Part shown: in pieces, positions 11,484-22,641 of the stretch
Position numbering within the stretch: the first letter of the stretch is position 1
How the letters are laid out: every line of letters begins with the position of its first letter
NCBI GenBank assembly: GCA_973895155.1
Contig: OZ316897.1
Location: forward strand, 10,726,001 to 10,790,000
Length of the DNA stretch: 64,000 nt
Direction of reading: 5' to 3'
Source of the DNA: Marsupella aquatica
Lineage: Eukaryota; Marchantiophyta
Translations under genes and position numbers: made by a program
The notes under the pieces: model-generated
What the model was told of the DNA's origin: nothing
Databases searched by the model: none
Seen by the model: only the letters and a program-made list of their open reading frames with translations

Positions 11484-11687
11484 AGTAACTTAACAATATG
11501 TAATTTATGTATATGGGTTACTCAATCCTGTTATGGCTACGACTTAATTCTAGTTAATCCTTAGTTAACCTTAAATGGTTTTTAGGGGGACACCTATGGT
11601 TTTAGGTGATTGTCTAGAATTTCCCGTTGAGTATCTCATATGGATAACAGAAATTGCAGTCCCCAAGACTAGAGTCAAGGGGGAGTT

Positions 11688-11900
11688 TGTTAAGGATTGC
11701 TCTTAGTCTTGTGACTCATAGGTTACGGCACTTAGGCTAACCATAATTAGGATCTTAGCTGAGGTTAGGTTAGTCGTGTGTGACCTTGTATATACCAGGG
11801 CTAGTGTAAGCCGCTGGTGTGTGATGCTTACTGATGGTAACGGAGCAACTTGAGGAAGTGGGAGAGCATGTGTGTTCGTTTACTCTTGAAGTAAAAGCTT
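11688..11900 (+). repeat. Candidate 3' LTR start of the copia element
   Basis: The sequence begins TGTTAAGG directly after the purine tract, has a TATA-like TGTATATACC at 11787 and continues without coding potential. The 3' end of the LTR is not defined, and no second copy exists in the window to confirm it. Confidence 0.45.
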
Positions 11901-12119
11901 AAGTGTTCATGTGGACGTAGCCTTGGAGAAGAGGTGAACCACGTAGAGATTGTGTTGACTACGTGTGCATGGAATGAATCATGGTTGTATGGTCGTTGCG
12001 AATGACGTCTTAGTTCAACAATAGACAAAGAGAGAGAAATCATCGGTGTCATCAAATCACTAACCTTGCATAATTGTTTAAGACAAAAACCTTCATGGAA
12101 ACAAATTTCCAATTGTGGA

Positions 12120-12360
12120 ATTCAGAATGGATAGAAAGTTAGAAAAATTTAGAAATTCATGACCACTTTAGTACTTGATAAAATCTTCCAATGTCACATT
12201 AGAAAGCTAGAGAACATTGGAAACTTATAATCTCCTCAAAACTCAACTAAATCTATCAATGTTAAGTTCATTAAACAACTAAAGAAATTCTAAAATTCAT
12301 AATCTCTTTAGTACTCGATAAAATCTATCAATTTTAGGTTTATTCTCATGGAAGGGGTCA
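12120..12360. repeat. Diverged AT-rich direct repeat, period about 140 bp
   Basis: A segment with AAATTCATGACCACTTTAGT, then ACTTGATAAAATCT, near 12155-12190 recurs as AAATTCATAATCTCTTTAGT, then ACTCGATAAAATCT, near 12292-12330. This is a loose tandem repeat without coding potential. Confidence 0.55.
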
Positions 12361-13201
12361 ACATTTCAAGGGTTGTACAACAAAATTTATATTCACATTA
12401 GAGATTACAAAATCACGGGTAAAATCTATTTTTCAAATTATTTACTCAATTCTTATCGAACGGTGACAATTCTGAGCTCATCACGACCGCCTCTTCAAGA
12501 TCTTTCCAACCCCATATTATACGTGAGTTTTCATTATGATTTGACTCAACAATGTCAAATCCAAAATTATTGTCAGGAAAATTTTATGTTTTGAATGAAA
12601 TCAAAATGGAAATAAAACCGTTATTGGGAGCAGTTTACCTCAATCTTTTTATCTTTTGATTTGCAAGTCAATTTTTTTACATTATTTTTTACGGCATGGC
12701 GTCCTAGTTTTTACAGCAAAGTTGCCACAAACACGAATGTAGAAGTTAATTTTATCCAAAAACAAGTCCCTTCCTATTTGTGACATGCCATGATAATGTG
12801 GCGCACTGTGGAACCAGGAATTTTGGAAGGACCTCTAATTGGGGTCCGTAATAAGTGATGATAACTATGGATATATAAGAGACACCTGAACTAAATCTCA
12901 AAAACAATATATGTTAGTCTTGCAATGTAACTTAATTCTGTATATTAGGGGAATTTAACCCCACCTTGCTCCCAAATACACCTACCCCCAAGCATCTCAC
13001 TACCTGGTATATAGGCCAATACACATGTATGTGAATACACCTAGTACTTTGCCCAATGCATAGGTATGTGAGTAAGAGGTGCTGGCAAAGTACAATTTGT
13101 GACAGGACACCGGCCATCAAGGACAACTCGCAGGCGGGACACTAGAAAGCAAGCCCACAGTGGCTTGGGAGGCTCTGGCAAGCCTACATAGTCAGGGGTC
13201 C

Positions 13202-13359
13202 GGTAACTGCATATCAAAATATGACAATACACGGTAACTGCATATCAAAATATGACATGTATTGTGTACTACATCACTCCATCCCATAATAAACATAGTT
13301 GTTTTTTTATAAAACAGTGAGTACACACCATATGCTATCACATTTTATGTGTGATTACG
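13202..13359. mobile_element. Small MITE (GGTAA..TTACC termini), duplicated left end
   Basis: The left terminal repeat (GGTAACTGCATATCAAAATA) appears twice, at 13202 and 13233. The right end (ATTTTATGTGTGATTAC) at 13342-13358 is its degenerate reverse complement. Related copies lie at 33510-33626, 45355-45475 and 57843-58066, so this is a family of about 120-130 bp. Confidence 0.6.
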
Positions 13360-15227
13360 GGCAGGGCACAGTCACCCCTCAGGAGTGCTCCTGACTAGAC
13401 ACTCCTGTCACCTCCGTATTTGGCAAATTTTTTAAAAATATCTCAAACCATTCCTTTGTTAAGGTAGCTGCTACCTAATCCCAAGGCAGGGTTACTTTGG
13501 TGAATTTTTGCCAATAAAAAAAAGGCTGGTCTCAGGGTTTAGAGATTTGGTCCTGTCAATAAAAGTAACTTCAGGATGGAATAATAGAATAGTCAATTGT
13601 CAATATATTTGGGCTCGGTTTCTACATGCTGCCCCTTGTGTGTTGCTTTCATGAAAGTAATGCTCAACCCACCACTTCCATGAACCTTTCAACCCAGATG
13701 GACCAGGCTACTGGTCAACTAGAAATTATGGATTTTTTTGCAAAGAAAAAGTGCTATCTGATAGCTTTTCATGGTAGCATACAGGCATTTTCTCAACCTG
13801 TAGGCACTCTAGTTTCACGTTGACTGTTTATTTCATTCATTGGGATAAGAATTTATGCTCTTCAAAACAAAACTGAAATTGAAGCCCTGATGGATCTCCT
13901 TGCTTGCCAAAAATGCTTGGATATACTTTTGCAATCAGGAAGTCTTTTTGCTACTCACATATGCTACTCACATAATGTGTGCAAGAAAATGAAATCTCTG
14001 AAAACTTGCAGGTCTCTCAATTTTCAATGAAATTTAACTCTGTCAAGCTCTTTGGGAAGATCTTTTCAATTAGTTTCTATTGAAACTAGAAGCATCTCTT
14101 GGGTATCAAGGGAGCTACCCAATGTCAAAGTCAGGTGCACAAAAATTGGAAGGGCAACGTTTGGACAACACGTGTGGACCTTATTCATAAATTCTTAATT
14201 CTAAATTTTTCATTAAAACTATAAATCTCATACTCTTGGAAAGATCTTTCGAAGTAGCTTGTCTAGAGTCCAAGAAGAGTCAATTTTATTGGACATCGAG
14301 TGAGGTAGTTAAGGTCAAACGTTACTCTTAAAACTTGTTGGAAGCAAGAAGAGTGTCACCTAGCGTTTGTATAATGTGTCATTGTCCTTTGGGCTCAGCC
14401 CAGTAGACTCCGTCCATGGAGCAGCGTCCTTTTGTGACAACTGGAACCAATAATAATTACATGTTCATCCCCTCGTTTTGGACTCGGCTTCCAACCGGCC
14501 TGCTCGCCTCTTTCTACGGGGACCTTGGCTCCTTGTGTGCCTCGTTTTGATTTAGCTGTTGATTTATCCTCTCCATAAAACTTGCCCTTCCAAATGACAC
14601 TGTAATCAATTCCAAATGACACTGTAATCAATTGTCACAATGTACGCAAAATCATGATAATTAGGATGGTTTTACTGGGTTTTGGACTGGATTTCAGGCC
14701 AACTTTCCTACTTCCACTTGGCGCCCATTGGCCCCTTGCGTGCTGACCTGTTGCTTGTTACCTGTTATTTCGTTCTTTCTGATAGAAAATGCCTTTCCAA
14801 TGAATATGGAGTCTATTGATGCCAGTTGACACTTTATATAAAGTAAATTAGTATGATATGATAATGGTTCTCCTTGGGGTCTTGGACTTGGTCACGAAAC
14901 GTCTCTGTTGTCCGGCTTCCAAAGGGCCCCTTTTCATCCTTTTTAGTATTAAATATTGAAGGTCAGTCTCGGCAGGTCGGCTTGAAAGCGACCTCATTTC
15001 TGACTTTTGAAGTACAGTGTACATCATTGACTATGCATTAGACATGTAAGTCGGGAGAGACACACTATTTTAACTGCACTTGCAAACCCACGTGGCTAAT
15101 TTAGCTCCACACTAAATTCTCATCATCAAACAGTCATGAATAAAATGCCATTAAGGCCTTATGGAATATAGTCATGTTGAGACCTTATAATTGCATGGTT
15201 TACTAACAGAGTTAGTAATGAAACTCT

Positions 15228-15300
15228 TTTGTCTAATGGTAGAGCACTTTGATGCAGCTCACCAGGTCTGAGGTTAGACTGGTTTTGAAGTCCAAAATGG
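15228..15300 (+). repeat. Possible tRNA-derived SINE head
   Basis: TGTCTAATGGTAGAGCA resembles a pol III A box. About 40 bp later GGTTTTGAAGTCC resembles a B box, with some mismatches. The segment does not fold convincingly as a functional tRNA, so a SINE remnant is more likely than a gene. Confidence 0.3.
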
Positions 15301-15599
15301 AGTGAACCATCTCTTCCTGGGAAGAAGCCTTGCTATGCGAAGATGTGTGTAAGTTGGCATCAGTAGGTGACATCTCTGGCCCTCCAAAGAGTCCTAGTTG
15401 CTTGTCCAACTTATGGTCTTTTCACGGGTGTCACTCGGCATCATGCCTGCCCCCCCTCTAACTTTCCCTGCAGATGGATGGACAGACGGAGCTATCTTGG
15501 CAGCCTGGAACCAGAGTAGCATTCTTTATAGTGCAAAATGTTGCTAGATTCCATCTCCCTTACCAGTTTCCCACCTAGCCGGCTAGCCATCACTAGCCA

Positions 15600-16200
15600 G
15601 CCCGGTTTAACCTGACGGGCAACTTGATGCCTTGCCAGGCACGTAAAACCGTCAAATGATGGTCCCAAAACCAGAAGTTTGACGCATATTTGCCAAAATT
15701 CTCTCGAACTCCCCCATATCCCCCCAGACCCTTCCCGAACTCCCCCCGGACCCCCCCGGACAATTCCTGGACTCCCCCGACTCTTCCCGGACTCCCCCCG
15801 GTGTCAGACCTGGATCCCGAGCCCCGGACCCGGACCCGGATCCCAAGCCCCTACCCGGCCCACTCCCGAGCCAAGCCCTGCCCCGGCCCTACCCCGGGCC
15901 TCTCCCAAACCGAGCCGGCCCTCCCCCAAACCGGCTCCCCCCCCACCTGGACCGGCTCCCCCGAACCCCCCCGGATTGGCTCCCCCCGAACCACATCCCC
16001 CCCACCTGGACCGGCTCCCCTGAACCGGCTCCCCCCCCCAACCTCGGCCCGGACCTGGCTCAACAAAATTTCTCCCGAACTTCTCCCGAACCCGGCCCGG
16101 ACTTGTCCTGGCCTGGATTGTTCCCGAACCCGGGTGATGGGTTGTCATTTTGCTGGTGTTTTTCAGCCAGTTTGATGGGCAAAGTCAAACCGAGCTAACC
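15600..16200. repeat. Dispersed element with C-rich minisatellite core
   Basis: Edges CCGGTTTAACCTGACGGGCA (15602) and GGGCAAAGTCAAACCGAG (16177) bracket about 450 bp of degenerate C-rich units (CCCGGACCCCC-like). An inverted diverged copy lies at 33130-33480. The open frames through it (proline-rich on one strand, glycine-rich on the other) are artefacts of base composition. Confidence 0.6.
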
Positions 16201-17846
16201 AGACCCTGAGGGTCGTCTTTAAATTTAGGGTCATCCTCAAATCTTGGGGTCACCCTAAGGTATCTCGAATAGTAGGGGCGTAAATTTCCTAGCATGTTCT
16301 CTTTCTACTGTAGAAAAAGTCAGAAACCTAATAAATGAGGCTGATTGGAAATTAGGATCCGACCGAATCATTTCACAAAACGAACAAGGAATTTATGCCA
16401 AAAATACAATAAATACAACCTACTCCATGGACGCAAGTCCCCTACAGGTCAATGTTGCTTAATCTATACTGTAGACAATGGGTCTCCCTTCGCTGTTACA
16501 CTTTTCACGCCATTTGCTGTTACGTCTCCCTCAGTGTGCTGTACTCATCAGTTGGTCAATACTCTAGTTATACCCTTCGGGCTTACTGTAATTATGCGTT
16601 GTTTTCAGATCAAGGGGAAACGTGGCCAAGGAACAACCAACCACTGCAGGTTCCAAGAGGAAAGTATCTCTATGCAGGTCCAGTTTCCAAATTATTTTTA
16701 GGCCAAAGTTAAATATCAAACTACAAAAGAACATGGGGCACCCAAACACAAGACAGGATTGCATAGACTAAAGACCCAATCAAGGGGGAGGCAACCAAAG
16801 AGCCCATTAAAGGCCAAAGAACCAGAAGAATACTTAGCCAAGTGAACCACAAACCAACAAAGAACCAGACCTAACGAAAACCTGTAGGGGTCTGGTAGAA
16901 CTCCGGAATGAACTACACAGGGGGTCTAACAGTCGAGCCTGACTAGCTACTCTAGAACTAACTGTGTAATTTATGACTGAGCCCTCTGAAGTGCGACATA
17001 CACTCATTGTCAAAAAAATAAATCGTGATGATGGGCACAGGCCGGCAGATAAGTCCTTGAGTAAGGCCTCCACTCAACATAAAGAACAACACATGATTGT
17101 AAGAAGCTGTCAAAATTTGGGTGTAGAGCCCAACCTTTATTTAACCAATCAGACAGATTTAACCAATTAGACAAATTAACTGATCAGACAAATTAACAAA
17201 TCAGACAAATTTGACCAGAGAGTGCCCTAAAATCAGTCTTGTCACCCTTCAGACTGCAGTACAACATAATGCAGAAGTAGGAGGCGAAGTACTCTAGATA
17301 TTCAAATTCTGTCTCGGATTTTGAACTTGTCAATTAGACACTGTAGTGTGATTCATGTTAGGGGGTACATCGGATAGTAATGTGCTCCGGTAAATATACT
17401 TTATTAATTACATGTAGCCACTTAACACCCTTCATGATATTTCTCTCCTCTTAACTTCTAGTATTTGTTCGTTATGGAGAAGTGTCCAGCTTTCGACGGG
17501 AACTTATGATACTTCTCCCCTATTCACTAAAAGTAATAACAAAAGCTTAAAGTTAGTGTTTTAAAGTAACCAGACATTGCCCCTCAGACTTCTAAATAGC
17601 GACGTATCAAACAATGCACTGGAGGGTATTATTACGTACATATCATGCATATTAATTCTCCAACAACTAAATTGTCAAATAAAGACTTAGTTAAACGTCA
17701 CGGGTGCAGTGGCCAGCAGGAAGACACGCTGCTTTGTAGTTCAATCTACTTAGATCAGCCCACCTGTTCTGATCGAAAGCGCGGCGAGGAACCGTTCAAA
17801 CCAGGTACGCCGATCTGCTACAAAGGCTCCCTTCTTACAGCTAAGA
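16201..17846. other. Intergenic, upstream of PPO-1
   Basis: No supported gene. Short direct repeats of an AACCAATCAGACA type occur at about 17145-17215. The distal promoter of PPO-1 probably lies in the last few hundred bases. Confidence 0.4.
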
Positions 17847-17847
17847 T

Positions 17848-18035
17848 CGAACAGATATATAAGTCAGCTGTAGTGGAGTATTTAGTTCAGACTTCAGCTG
17901 AATTTAACCAAAGCATTCCCGAGTATTTCGCTCGTTAGGCTCGAACAGATATATAAGTCAGCTGTAGTGGAGTATTTAGTTCAGACTTCAGCTGAATTTA
18001 ACCAAAGCATTCCCGAGTATTTCGCTCGTTAGGCT
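17848..18035 (+). promoter_or_regulatory. Perfect 94-bp tandem duplication carrying a TATA box, upstream of PPO-1
   Basis: Unit 17848-17941 is repeated at 17942-18035. Each copy starts CGAACAGATATATAAG, with a clear TATA box, and contains GAGTATTTAGTTCAGACTTC. The copies lie about 350-540 bp before the PPO-1 ATG. A related single segment lies upstream of PPO-3 (minus strand, about 44020-44080), so the unit is ancestral and its doubling is specific to PPO-1. Use of both TATA boxes is an inference. Confidence 0.7.
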
Positions 18036-18059
18036 CTGGAATTTGAGTATTTAGCTCAA

Positions 18060-18063
<4 letters not shown>

Positions 18064-18107
<44 letters not shown>
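18064..18107 (+). repeat. (AG)n microsatellite in the PPO-1 5' region
   Basis: An uninterrupted AG run of about 42 bp lies about 280 bp before the ATG. The matching position upstream of PPO-3 (about 43955-43975, TC on the plus strand) holds a much shorter run. GA repeats in 5' regions of plant genes can bind GAGA-binding (BBR/BPC) factors. That role here is inferred. Confidence 0.95.
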
Positions 18108-18108
<1 letters not shown>

Positions 18109-18383
18109 GACTATTCGGACGACCATTCGAGAGAACGATTCACCAATCTGAACATCACGCAGTCCACCCAGGGTTCGCACAGAGATCAACCTTCAAGCTC
18201 TATTTGGACGTGATTAGAGGATCGATCAATTATAATTACACAACCAGCAATTATGTGCATTTCAAGTGCTCAATATCCGTGAGTCTGAGTAAGTGTAGAG
18301 GTTGCTTCTTGAGAGGCAGTAGTCAATTAGAAGCGTCTAGGAACGAAAACAGCAATCGAGGTTTGTTTTGGAGGGGCCGAGCG

Positions 18384-21211
18384 ATGGAGGTGAAACTCCT
18401 TTGGACCATGATATGGTCTGCTATGGCCATATCATTACTTGTTCCAGCTGCTGTCACCTCCGCCCCGGTCACGATCGACTTCAACGTGTGCGTACCTGCA
18501 CAGTACCCACTTAATCCGGTGAATCTCACGGGTCAGCAGGAAACTAGCTATTGCTGCCCTCTGAAGCCAACTAAGCCAGTCATAAACGGGCCCCCTCCTC
18601 TTGTGACGGATATCATGAGAGTTAGAAAAGCTTCGCAATGCACGGATGCTGCCTACGCTGCGAAGATCGAGAAGGCGTATTCACTGATGAAAGCGCTGCC
18701 AGACGATGACCCACGGTCGTTCAAGCAGCAGTGGTCCCTTCACTGCTCCTATTGCGGGGGTTCCTTCCTCACCACCAACAGCACCGGAGGTAAAGAAGGA
18801 ATCGACATCCACTTCAGCTGGCTCTTCTATCCGTGGCATAGGTACGCACACGTCAGGTCTCTAGCACAGAACCAACGTAGTTCCAAATTACGCGAGTGAA
18901 GTAGATGTTTGCGGTCGGAGCTAGTGTCGAATGCCTCGATGAAGCTGCATGTCAGGTGGTGGAATCTCCCATGATAGATGAATAAGCTAGTGTTCAATGC
19001 CTCAATGAAGCTATCGATCAGAAGGTGAATTCTGGGGCCTCAATTCCACGAGACAAAAAAAAATTAACAATTGGGGGATTCCTGAATTACTTTAACGGAG
19101 TGGTTGAGCAGGCTGGCTAATCTTCACAAGACGCTGCCAAGTTCTCTCTTTCCCCTAGCTTGAGCTAAAGCAGTTTTTCAGCGTAAGATCGATGGACTTA
19201 ATGGAATTGACGAATAAATGGAATGCAGGTGGTACTTGTACTTTCACGAAAGAATCCTGCAGTCGCTTCTTGAGGACCCAACTTTCAGTCTCAACTACTG
19301 GAACTGGGACAACCCTTACAGCGTGGGCGATGGCTCGTCCAAGGATGGAGCGTGTCTGAAGCAGGGACATGACTTCCCCACGGTCTTCAGTAACCCTTCG
19401 ACATCTACATACGATATCAACCGGTCCGATAATGCGAAGGGAAAGGGCCCCTTGCACTTCCCAGGTGGGTTGGGTAACTGCGATCAGGGATATAGGGGAA
19501 TCATGTTCATGAAGAAGCAATTCTTTCATTATTTGATTAAACACGATTACAAACTGACTCGTGTGTCGGCCTTCTATTCGCAGACTTCTTTTACATTCCA
19601 GCACTGTCAGAATACCTTCAGCCGAACTTCACCGCCAGTGAGGAAGCTGTGACTCTAAGTAATATGAATATAATGTACCAAACTTTAGTGAGCGGCGCAA
19701 CCACTGCAGAAACGTTTATGGGCCGCCCGTATAGAGCAGGAGAGGTTAAAGGTGTGTACAATAAACATATGGAGATTATTAATGCAGTATTTCGTTCACA
19801 TTCACTATTCGAAAGATAGTCTTAACTGGCTAGTAACATATATAACGTGGTCGTTCAAGCTGAAAAAACATATAAGTTTATTTCGGTTGGGGTCCGACTA
19901 TTTAGCTTCAGACGAAAGAGTCAGAATTCTTACGCCTTCGGTAATTATTTTGAATCTGAACAGGATTCGGAGGGCCTGTTGGAGGCGCTGGAACATTGGA
20001 GTCGAGCGCTCATGCTACAGTTCATTTCTGGATCGGAGGAGACCCACCTAGGATGGACGACATGGGACAGCTTGGACATTCTGCCCGTGATCCAGTATTT
20101 TACGCTCACCATTCCAACATCGATCGCTTGTGGCAGGTAAATGAGAGTCCAAATGGACCTTTCTATGTCCAGGAAACAATGACTAGTCTAGTCATTCAAG
20201 CTACATAATTGTGCTTAAGACAACTCATTTCACTATAGTAGGTGTGGAACTGTTTCATCAGCACTGCAGATATATGTCACGGAAAATGATTCAGTAAGTT
20301 CTAATTAAATGCTGATCGCTTTCTCCGGTTGTTGATGAAATAGGTCTGGAAAGATATCGGACCAATTTTGGGTCAAAAGCGTGAGTACTATTCGGACCCT
20401 GATTTCCTAAATGCGGAGTTCCTTTTCTACGACGAGAACAAGGATCTCAGAAGAGTGAAGGTAGAAGACGCGTTAGATACAACAAAACTGGGATACGTGT
20501 ATCAGGGAGCGAATGATGCGGCATGGCTATTCCCAGACTTGACAAGGTAATATAGTTGAAGACTGCAATGACGTAGATCGAAGTTTTACCCGCATTAGAG
20601 ATCGACCACTGATGTCGTGAAGTTCTTCATGGCGTCTTGTGGCTTTAAAACCACACACTGTGCTAACTACGATCTGTCTAAATCGACGTGCTCGCGTGCC
20701 ACGATAGGCTACTACTAATCATGAAATCACCGGTCCTAACCCTTGCAGGTGCTCCAAGTTGAGCTACTTGGAACTCATTGCCCAAGCGGAAGATTTGCCT
20801 GTGCCCAAGAAAACGGAAGGATATTATCATCTGCAAGCCGGGACACCATTTGTGCTGGTGATTGACAGACCGGACAATCCGCATGGAATTGAGGAGTTTC
20901 TCACGATTGACGGTATCACGCTGGACAGATCTTGCATTGCAGGGTTTGACGTATTTGTTGATTTGCCGACCCCTTCGGATTACCAGGTCGCTTCCAAGTG
21001 CGCTGAATATAATGGGAGATTCACGAATATGGCTCAAAGTCAGAGCGTGTCTACAAAATCGTTGCTCTGGAAGCAAAGTATCACCAGAACTTTAGTCGAC
21101 ATTCAAGCTCCAACAGCCCTTTCTAAAGTTGTGATTACTCTGATTCCCTTTTCCCAGTCGGGCGGCTACGAAACCATCAAGTTTAAGTGCATAACCGTCA
21201 ACACTAGTTGA
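18384..21211 (+). CDS. PPO: PPO-1: secreted polyphenol oxidase, type I, six exons, intact
   Basis: Exons are 18384-18841, 19229-19464, 19584-19751, 19964-20136, 20344-20546 and 20749-21211. All introns are GT-AG and together the exons give 566 residues without a stop. The enzyme is a type-3 dicopper oxidase turning o-diphenols into quinones. Residues 1-27 form a secretory signal peptide (cleavage near VTSA). Cys36 and Cys57/58 match conserved PPO disulphide positions. CuA ligands are H120, H143 and H152, with C124 as thioether partner. CuB has H304, H308 and the HH pair at 336-337. The water-keeper is E300 and the residue after the first CuB His is Ala305. The DWL domain begins near DFLNAEF (365) and the KFDV-type motif is GFDVFVDL (478-485). 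ATG 18384 is chosen because it starts the signal peptide. The frame upstream is open but has no ATG. PPO-3 is its closest relative. Confidence 0.93.
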
Positions 21212-22064
21212 CACTCGACCAGTTTCCATAGTTATGGACCTGAAGATGGTAGGAAATAGGGTACAAGGGAAACCCCTTCAAAATTTTGTTGAGTTTTATC
21301 ATTTTTTCAGAATCACATTGTTTCAAATTCATAGGATGAAAACCAGTGTGAAGCATAGTTTGAGATACCACTGTTATTCTGTAAAAGCATCATTATTCTT
21401 TTTTAATTGCAGATACTAGGTTGCAAAAATTAAAAAACGTCATTGTTACTCTCGGAAAGTTGCAGGTTACGCAATTGCTCTAATAAATTCCTGCCTTTCG
21501 CAACGCGTTCCTTTTCTCGATCATTGTTTTGGCGTAGAAAAAGGTAGGCCTGCCCTGCAATTGTTAGATAAACCCAAGTCTGTAATACATTAATGACGAT
21601 ATTCGTTTTGATTGTATTTTACAAATATTGCACTGGACGCAGAATGCCAATTGATCATAGTTAGCAGATTGTCGACCTTTTGGTGCATTATATATATCTG
21701 CGCATTTGTTTGAAATTCGTGAGCCACTTTCATTCAAATGGTTGTCAAATTTGGGATAAGTAGTAGCAATACGCCCTTCAACCCCGCCTTCAACGCAAGT
21801 AGTTTTAGTCAGACCAGTGCTTCACAGTCAAAGTACTTATTTGCTGTTAGTCATTCGGGAATAGATCGCCGTCACTCACAGAAAACAATTTCCAGACACA
21901 AAGTTGCATGACATTCATGCTTCGTTCCCTCCGTTACTAAGAGGCAGATTCTGGGGAAGTGATCCTATGTGATTGTCGCCTTCGTTTCGCAGTGATATGC
22001 TGTCCCCAATGTAAACGGAACACAGTAAGAAATAATGTGAGCGTTGATTTACTTCACTGTTGCC

Positions 22065-22275
22065 TCAATTGGTCGTGGTAACACAGTTTGTGAATCCAAA
22101 TGTGGTTTCTTAACATTATTTGTGGAGTCCAAAATTGGTCTTGTTAACACTGCTCTCGGCACTTTATCCAATTAGTTTAGGTTCTTAACATTGTTTGTGA
22201 AGTCCAAAATTGGTCTTGGTAACACTGCTCTTGGCAATACTTTCTGTAGTCCAAATTGGTCGCGGTAACCTATTT
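22065..22275. repeat. Degenerate minisatellite of CCAAAATTGGTC units
   Basis: At least four imperfect units of roughly 60 bp share AGTCCAAAATTGGTC plus TAACACTGCTC or TTAACATTGTTTGTG. No coding potential. Confidence 0.7.
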
Positions 22276-22473
22276 ATGCAACCTAAACTTTGAGCTGCTA
22301 GAGTATATCCACTGGTAGCTAGCACAAAATGCTAGGCTGGTAAAGTCTTTGACATTTTGGGCACCGTATTCTGAAAAAGAATCCCAACCCGGATATGTGA
22401 CATTCAAACCCGATCTGGTTTCATGCAAATGTTTTGGTATCTATAGTGTCCCTCACAAATAATGTGACATTGT

Positions 22474-22641
22474 TTAATTAATATTTTCTTGAACCAATAA
22501 AATGACACTATCATTTATAACACATGATGTATCATTTTTATGAAAATAGAACACTTGTTAATTAGTATTTTCTTGAACCAATAAAATGACACTATCATTT
22601 ATAACACATGATGTATCATTTTTATGAAAATAGAACACTTG
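22474..22641. repeat. Near-perfect 84-bp tandem duplication
   Basis: The unit beginning TTAATTAATATTTTCTTGAA at 22474 repeats at 22558 with one early change. It contains AACCAATAAAATGACACTAT, also seen diverged at about 30676-30740, so the unit belongs to a dispersed noncoding repeat. Confidence 0.9.

Larger units (their letters stand above)
6685..11900 (+). mobile_element. Degenerate Ty1/copia LTR retrotransposon, 5' LTR not found
   Basis: Gag, CCHC zinc knuckle, protease region, integrase, reverse transcriptase and RNase H follow in copia order (integrase before RT). A purine-rich polypurine-tract-like run (AAGGGGGAG, 11677-11685) precedes a candidate 3' LTR starting TGTTAAGG at 11688. No matching 5' LTR and no tRNA-Met-type primer-binding site could be seen upstream of gag. 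The coding region carries several stops and frameshifts, so the copy cannot move by itself. The right boundary is uncertain because the LTR end could not be fixed without its partner. Confidence 0.85.
12361..15590. other. Intergenic, transposon-rich noncoding DNA
   Basis: No gene supported. The region contains a small MITE (13202-13359), a SINE-like tRNA-type segment (about 15228-15300), listed separately, and a 24-bp direct duplication around CCAAATGACACTGTAATCAA near 14587-14634. Confidence 0.4.

Noticed and set aside
15690-16175. 161-codon proline-rich open frame and a glycine-rich frame on the other strand
   Set aside because: Both arise from a strand-asymmetric C-rich minisatellite with low-complexity translation. 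There is no domain and no splice context.
18204-18383. N-terminal extension of PPO-1 (and similar upstream frames of PPO-2 and PPO-5)
   Set aside because: The frame is open but has no ATG upstream of the signal peptide start. Secretory signals would be internal if it were translated.
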